The position numbers and the translations under genes are program-made. Positions 6,675 through 8,523 of a DNA stretch of 8,523 nucleotides are shown here, one piece after another. Every line of letters begins with the position of its first letter. Position 1 is the first letter of the stretch. The notes beneath the pieces are model-generated. The model did not search any database. It was given only the letters and a program-made list of their open reading frames with translations, and was not told where the DNA came from. The stretch comes from CAZFAP01 sp964516325 (GTDB lineage Bacteria > Auribacterota > JABMQX01): the NCBI GenBank assembly GCA_964516325.1, contig CAZFAP010000195.1, forward strand, positions 1-8,523, written 5' to 3'.

Positions 6675-7013
6675 GTGGGACAACAACCATCCATAGACCA
6701 GAAAGCCCGCACGATCAGTCAAGACGTTCGCGCCGGTCTGAGTAGCCTCTACGGCCCTCGCCTGCATGGGCTTTATCTCTACGGCTCCTACGCCAGAGGC
6801 CAGGAGAGCGACGATTCCGACATAGACTTCCTGGTGCTCCTCGACGAGATCGAAGACGTCGGCGAGGAATTAGAGCGCATGAGCGAATTAGGTTCCCGGC
6901 TCTCCCTGGCTTTCGACGTGACCATCACCTTCTTTCCACTGAGCGTCTCAGAGTTCCAAAACCTCCGCACCCCGTTCCTCCTCAACGTCCGCCGGGAGGC
7001 AGTCGAGGTATGA
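6675..7013 (+). CDS. MNT-type minimal nucleotidyltransferase (antitoxin of a HEPN/MNT pair)
   Basis: The 112-residue protein has the minimal nucleotidyltransferase fold. The signature is LYLYGSYARGQ (33-43) followed by DSDID with catalytic D49 and D51. A third acidic residue is D81 in LAFDVTITF. In HEPN/MNT toxin-antitoxin systems this protein neutralises the HEPN ribonuclease, in known cases by adding AMP groups to it. The frame is open upstream to 6495, but no ATG lies between 6498 and the domain. GTG at 6675 is chosen because it fits the domain length and sits on the predicted transcription start; no Shine-Dalgarno precedes it. The stop overlaps the HEPN start by ATGA (7010-7013). All catalytic residues are present, so it is probably functional, although its partner appears frameshifted. 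Confidence 0.85.
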   Translation: MGQQPSIDQKARTISQDVRAGLSSLYGPRLHGLYLYGSYARGQESDDSDIDFLVLLDEIEDVGEELERMSELGSRLSLAFDVTITFFPLSVSEFQNLRTPFLLNVRREAVEV

Positions 7014-7401
7014 CCGCAGCGGAAGTTCAAGCCCTCCTCGAAAGGGCACGGCAAAGTATTGACGCGGCCAATGACCTGGTCGCCTGCGGCTTCTTCCATT
7101 TCGGCGCTTCCCGTGCCTACTACGCGATGTTCTACTCTGCTCAAGCTCTACTCCTGACGAGGGGCAAGTCCTTTTCCCGTCACTCGGCTGTCATCGCTGC
7201 CTTCGGACGCGAGTTCGCCAAACCCTGTCTCCTCGACCCCAAATTCCACCTTTACATTCGCAAGGCTCTTGACGTCCGCAAATTGCCGATTACGAGGCAA
7301 CCCGCACAACTTCGAAGCAAACCGCCGAGCAAACCATCGCTCGGGCAGAGGAGTTCCTCCAGGCTTCGGAGGCTTTTCTACGCAAGGAGGAACCCCAATG
7401 A
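7010..7401 (+). pseudogene. HEPN-domain toxin gene with one-base deletion
   Basis: Residues 1-90 are a typical HEPN partner of MNT proteins: ARQSIDAANDLVACGFFHFG, ASRAYYAMFYSAQALLL, then GKSFSRHSAVIAAFGREFA and LYIRKALDVR. R51 and H58 give an R-x6-H spacing that could be the RNase motif, though this is uncertain. After DVR near 7279 the frame breaks. One extra C would give DVRQIADYEATRTTS and continue in the -1 frame to ARAEEFLQASEAFLRKEEPQ and the TGA at 7399-7401. As read, the ORF runs on out of frame to 7429 with a low-complexity tail. The repaired protein would be 130 residues, normal for the family. The true stop overlaps the next mod ATG as ATGA, and codons RKEE contain AAGGAGG, the ribosome binding site of mod. 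Either an inactivating mutation or a sequencing error is possible. Confidence 0.82.
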
Positions 7402-7606
7402 CCGAGCTTATCTGGGGAGGCAAATATGACGAAAAGGGGGAGCTAAAGCCGGTTGACCGAACCATCCTCCCCTTCCAGGTCGTCGAGACCGTCAACGAAT
7501 CCAAAGCCGACCGAGAGAAGGCTCAGCGAGACCTCTTCACCAAGCAAGCCTACGATTCCGAATGGCGAAACATCCTCATCTGGGGCGACAGTATCGAAAT
7601 CGTACC
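7398..7606 (+). pseudogene. Type III Mod-like DNA methyltransferase, 5' remnant 2
   Basis: This second copy of the mod start reads MTELIWGGKYDEKGELKPVDR, VVETVNESKADREKAQRDLF and SEWRNILIWGDS, i.e. about the first 69 residues in the expected order. The family continues from WGD into the methyltransferase core. Here the sequence instead enters a hairpin repeat (7607-7624) and resumes, in another frame, with the very end of the same kind of protein. Catalytic motifs are lost, so it is dead. The ATG has an ideal AAGGAGG seven bases upstream and overlaps the HEPN stop by ATGA. This indicates that MNT, HEPN and Mod were made from one message. Confidence 0.82.
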
Positions 7607-7624
7607 GCAGGCGTCCCCGCCTGC
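7607..7624. repeat. REP-like hairpin repeat GCAGGCG-TCCC-CGCCTGC
   Basis: A perfect 7-bp stem has a 4-base loop. It resembles a dispersed palindrome I recall from several uncultured bacterial genomes, whose translation gives AGVPAC. It sits exactly where mod sequence is interrupted: the 5' part ends at WGDSIEIV and the 3' part resumes within a few codons. It may have replaced, or promoted loss of, the central methyltransferase region. Confidence 0.6.
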
Positions 7625-7765
7625 ATCTTCATCACCAGAAAGAACCCCAACCTTGAAACAAAAGCCCTTTACACGTACAATGAACCCGGCGCCTATAAGG
7701 TTCTCGTCAAGGTTGTTGACATATTTGGGAACGATACGACGAAGATGCTGGAAGTGAAGACATGA
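7625..7765 (+). pseudogene. Type III Mod-like methyltransferase, 3' end (copy A)
   Basis: In frame 2 this reads ITRKNPNLETKALYTYNEPG, AYKVLVKVVDIFGNDTTK and MLEVKT before TGA at 7763-7765. The pattern YTY-x-PG-x-Y-x-VLVKVVDIFGNDTT is the C-terminal beta-rich tail I associate with Mod proteins that begin MTELIW. The link to Mod rather than its restriction or helicase partner is from memory. It is out of frame with the 5' remnant and follows the hairpin repeat directly, so one mod gene appears to have lost its whole middle. The stop is part of an ATGA overlap with a short ORF in the next element. Confidence 0.65.
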
Positions 7766-7889
7766 GAGAAGTGGACAGAAAACAGAAGACAGTACACAGG
7801 GAGGACAGCGCGGCAAACCCGCGGAGGCAAAAGGGCGATCAGCCTGTTTCCTGTATTCTGTCTGCTGTGTACTCGCCCCGCAGACCAAC
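7766..7889 (+). mobile_element. Cassette 1: short element with inverted CTGT-rich arms
   Basis: Between mod ends A and B lie about 124 bases with 30-base imperfect inverted arms at 7771-7800 and 7843-7872 (23 of 30 positions pair). The right arm repeats the pattern CTGT-NN-TT/CC; the left arm is its purine-rich complement. The middle is 42 bases with no gene. The first 39 bases from the ATGA align with the start of cassette 2 at 29 of 39 positions and in the same codon register (shared M, D, Q, T, H, R). It looks like a deleted, MITE-like version of cassette 2 that has lost its four-helix-bundle gene. A 54-codon ORF (7762-7926) crosses it but has no recognisable domain. Confidence 0.5.
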
Positions 7890-7934
7890 ATCTTCGGCAA
7901 CGATACAACCAAGACGCTGGAAGTGAAGATATGA
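7890..7934 (+). pseudogene. Mod-like 3' terminus, copy B (45 bases)
   Basis: This stretch encodes IFGNDTTKTLEVKI and a TGA at 7932-7934. It matches copy A at 38 of 45 bases, with five of the seven differences silent. Upstream the sequence is unrelated (cassette 1 end), so only the terminal 15 codons are repeated. The stop overlaps the ATG of the four-helix-bundle gene as ATGA. It cannot encode a protein by itself. It may serve as the translation-start region of the following gene. Confidence 0.7.
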
Positions 7935-8350
7935 GCCAAGGAGACAGCAGGCAGGACACAGGACACAGGCGACTGGAGGCGCAAAACGGGACGCTGCCAA
8001 AGCTGCAGAGGTTTCAGGACCTCCTGGTGTGGCAGAAAGCCCACGCGCTCGCCCTGAAAATCTACAAGGCCACCCGCCAGTTTCCAGCCGAGGAGAGGTT
8101 CGGCCTTGTTTCTCAGATGAGGCGAGCGGCAGTCTCGGTTCCCGCGAACATCGCCGAACGTTTCAAGAAACGCGGCCAAAGGGACAAAGCGAATTTCTAC
8201 AACATTGCCGAGGGCTCGCTCGAAGAACTCAGGTATTATCCCATTCTGAGCACAGACCTCGAATACATCGCCGATTCCGCACAGTTGAGGTCCGATGTTG
8301 ACGAAGTGGGCAAGATGTTGCATGCCCTTACCAGAAGCGTTCGACCATAG
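7931..8350 (+). CDS. Four-helix-bundle protein (23S rRNA intervening-sequence protein family)
   Basis: The 139-residue protein belongs to the small family first noticed as ORFs inside 23S rRNA intervening sequences and related to the Avd protein of diversity-generating retroelements. Signature segments are FQDLLVWQKAHALALKIYKA (28-47), FGLVSQMRRAAVSVPANIAE (57-76) and ANFYNIAEGSLEELRYY (87-103). They give four amphipathic helices that pentamerise in known structures. Its cellular role is unknown. The usual ANIAEG is ANIAER here. Residues 1-24 are an extra polar N-terminus (GDSRQDTGHRR) encoded by the left CTGT-complement arm. The ATG overlaps the stop of the mod terminus. Starts further downstream are possible, but no ATG precedes the domain. 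The gene sits alone between inverted CTGT-rich arms, as if carried by a mobile cassette. Confidence 0.88.
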   Translation: MSQGDSRQDTGHRRLEAQNGTLPKLQRFQDLLVWQKAHALALKIYKATRQFPAEERFGLVSQMRRAAVSVPANIAERFKKRGQRDKANFYNIAEGSLEELRYYPILSTDLEYIADSAQLRSDVDEVGKMLHALTRSVRP

Positions 8351-8462
8351 CCGGTTCTGCCTGTATTCTGTTTGCTGTCTACTGTATTCTGTTTGCTGTC
8401 TACTGTATTCTGTTTGCTGTCTGCTGTATGCTGCCTGTTCCATTCTGTCTGCTAATTCGGGC
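7935..8462 (+). mobile_element. Cassette 2: four-helix-bundle gene between inverted CTGT-rich arms
   Basis: A left purine-rich arm (about 7940-7969) lies just inside the start of the four-helix-bundle gene. A right CTGT-rich arm begins at 8360 and extends as tandem repeats to about 8452. The reverse complement of part of the left arm (CCTGTGTCCTGCCTGCTGTC) matches the right arm (CCTGTATTCTGTTTGCTGTC) at 16 of 20 positions, all differences being transitions. The unit is bounded on both sides by copies of the mod 3' end (B and C). No transposase is present, so movement would need help from elsewhere. The cassette status is inferred from its structure and from its shorter relative at 7766-7889. 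Confidence 0.5.
8361..8452 (+). repeat. 21-bp tandem repeats, CTGTATTCTG type
   Basis: Three copies of a 21-base unit lie at 8361-8381, 8382-8402 and 8403-8423. The first two are identical and the third differs only in its last base. The unit contains CTGTATTCTGTTTGCTGTCT. A degenerate continuation (CTGTATGCTGCCTGTTCC, then ATTCTGTCTGCT) runs to 8452. The 21-base period is seven codons and keeps the antisense frame open, giving a repeating S-R-Q-Q-T-E-Y translation that is probably meaningless. No spacers are present, so it is not a CRISPR array. Confidence 0.9.
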
Positions 8463-8510
8463 TTCTTCGGCAACGACACCACCAAAATGCTGGAGGTCAA
8501 CCTCAAATGA
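8463..8510 (+). pseudogene. Mod-like 3' terminus, copy C (48 bases)
   Basis: This stretch encodes FFGNDTTKMLEVNLK and TGA at 8508-8510, one codon longer than copies A and B. Differences from copy B are mostly at third codon positions. The codons for L-E-V contain GGAGGT, nine bases before the next ATG, so the mod terminus supplies a strong ribosome binding site for the following gene. Upstream sequence is cassette 2, so this is again only a terminal piece. Confidence 0.7.
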
Positions 8511-8523
8511 AGTACCTCGGGAT
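8507..8523 (+). CDS. Start of a further gene, cut by the window end
   Basis: ATG at 8507 overlaps the mod-terminus stop by ATGA and has GGAGGT nine bases upstream. Only MKYLG is visible. In comparable operons the gene after mod is a restriction or helicase subunit, but five residues cannot confirm this. Confidence 0.4.

Noticed and set aside
7269..7757. A continuous 162-codon frame containing the second mod start
   Set aside because: The upstream part is HEPN sequence in the wrong frame and the downstream part is mod 3' sequence in the wrong frame. Only 7398-7606 is meaningful.
7762..7926. A 54-codon ORF starting at the ATGA after mod end A
   Set aside because: It is made of the cassette arms and an out-of-frame read of mod terminus B. 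It has no domain, so I treat it as part of the cassette rather than a gene.
8361..8423. A possible CRISPR array
   Set aside because: The 21-base units abut with no spacers, and no cas gene is nearby.
7550..8506. A 318-codon open frame on the minus strand with repeated S-R-Q-Q-T-E-Y
   Set aside because: It runs antisense through the four-helix-bundle gene, the CTGT repeats and the mod termini. Its regular part comes only from the 21-base period, and it has no domain.

Overview
This 8.5 kb window is bacterial, GC-rich chromosomal DNA. It carries a complete comM/yifB gene, a signalling operon on the minus strand, and a heavily rearranged accessory region on the plus strand. The dispersed hairpin repeats, the four-helix-bundle gene with CTGT-rich flanks, the PocR-type kinase and the lone retropepsin would suit an uncultured environmental lineage (Planctomycetes/PVC-like or a candidate phylum). 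That assignment is a guess. The species cannot be named from the sequence.

Layout. (1) Positions 3-406 (+) are the broken 3' end of an IS1634/IS4-type transposase. (2) Positions 4405 to 557 (-) hold a four-gene operon: a hybrid sensor kinase (zinc ribbon, PocR, GAF, kinase), a single-domain response regulator, a GAF-DUF5678 protein and a retropepsin-like aspartic protease. The last three genes are joined by 4-nt ATGA overlaps. No gene encodes a DNA-binding output, so signalling probably ends in protein-protein contacts or proteolysis (inference). (3) Positions 6098-4563 (-) encode an intact ComM/YifB AAA+ ATPase with its own likely promoter. (4) From about 6239 to the end (+) lies a graveyard of gene pieces and repeats.

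The accessory region reads in order: hairpin repeat; 3' remnant of a HEPN gene; 5' remnant of a type III Mod-like DNA methyltransferase gene; a likely leaderless promoter; an intact MNT nucleotidyltransferase gene; a HEPN gene with a one-base deletion; a second mod 5' remnant; another hairpin repeat; a mod 3' end; a short element with inverted CTGT-rich arms; a second copy of the last 45 bases of mod; a four-helix-bundle gene between similar CTGT-rich arms; a third copy of the mod terminus; and the first codons of a further gene.

The most interesting pattern is that both ends of mod are repeated, always at ATGA stop/start overlaps. Its start is joined twice to a HEPN 3' end. Its last 15-16 codons occur three times, separated by two related cassettes. 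The repeated mod ends differ mainly at synonymous sites, so they look like ends taken from different mod alleles rather than one recent duplication. In the third copy, codons for L-E-V also contain a strong ribosome binding site for the next gene. This suggests stepwise insertion of cassettes at the 3' edge of a defence operon (ancestrally perhaps MNT-HEPN-mod-next gene) with coupled translation kept each time.
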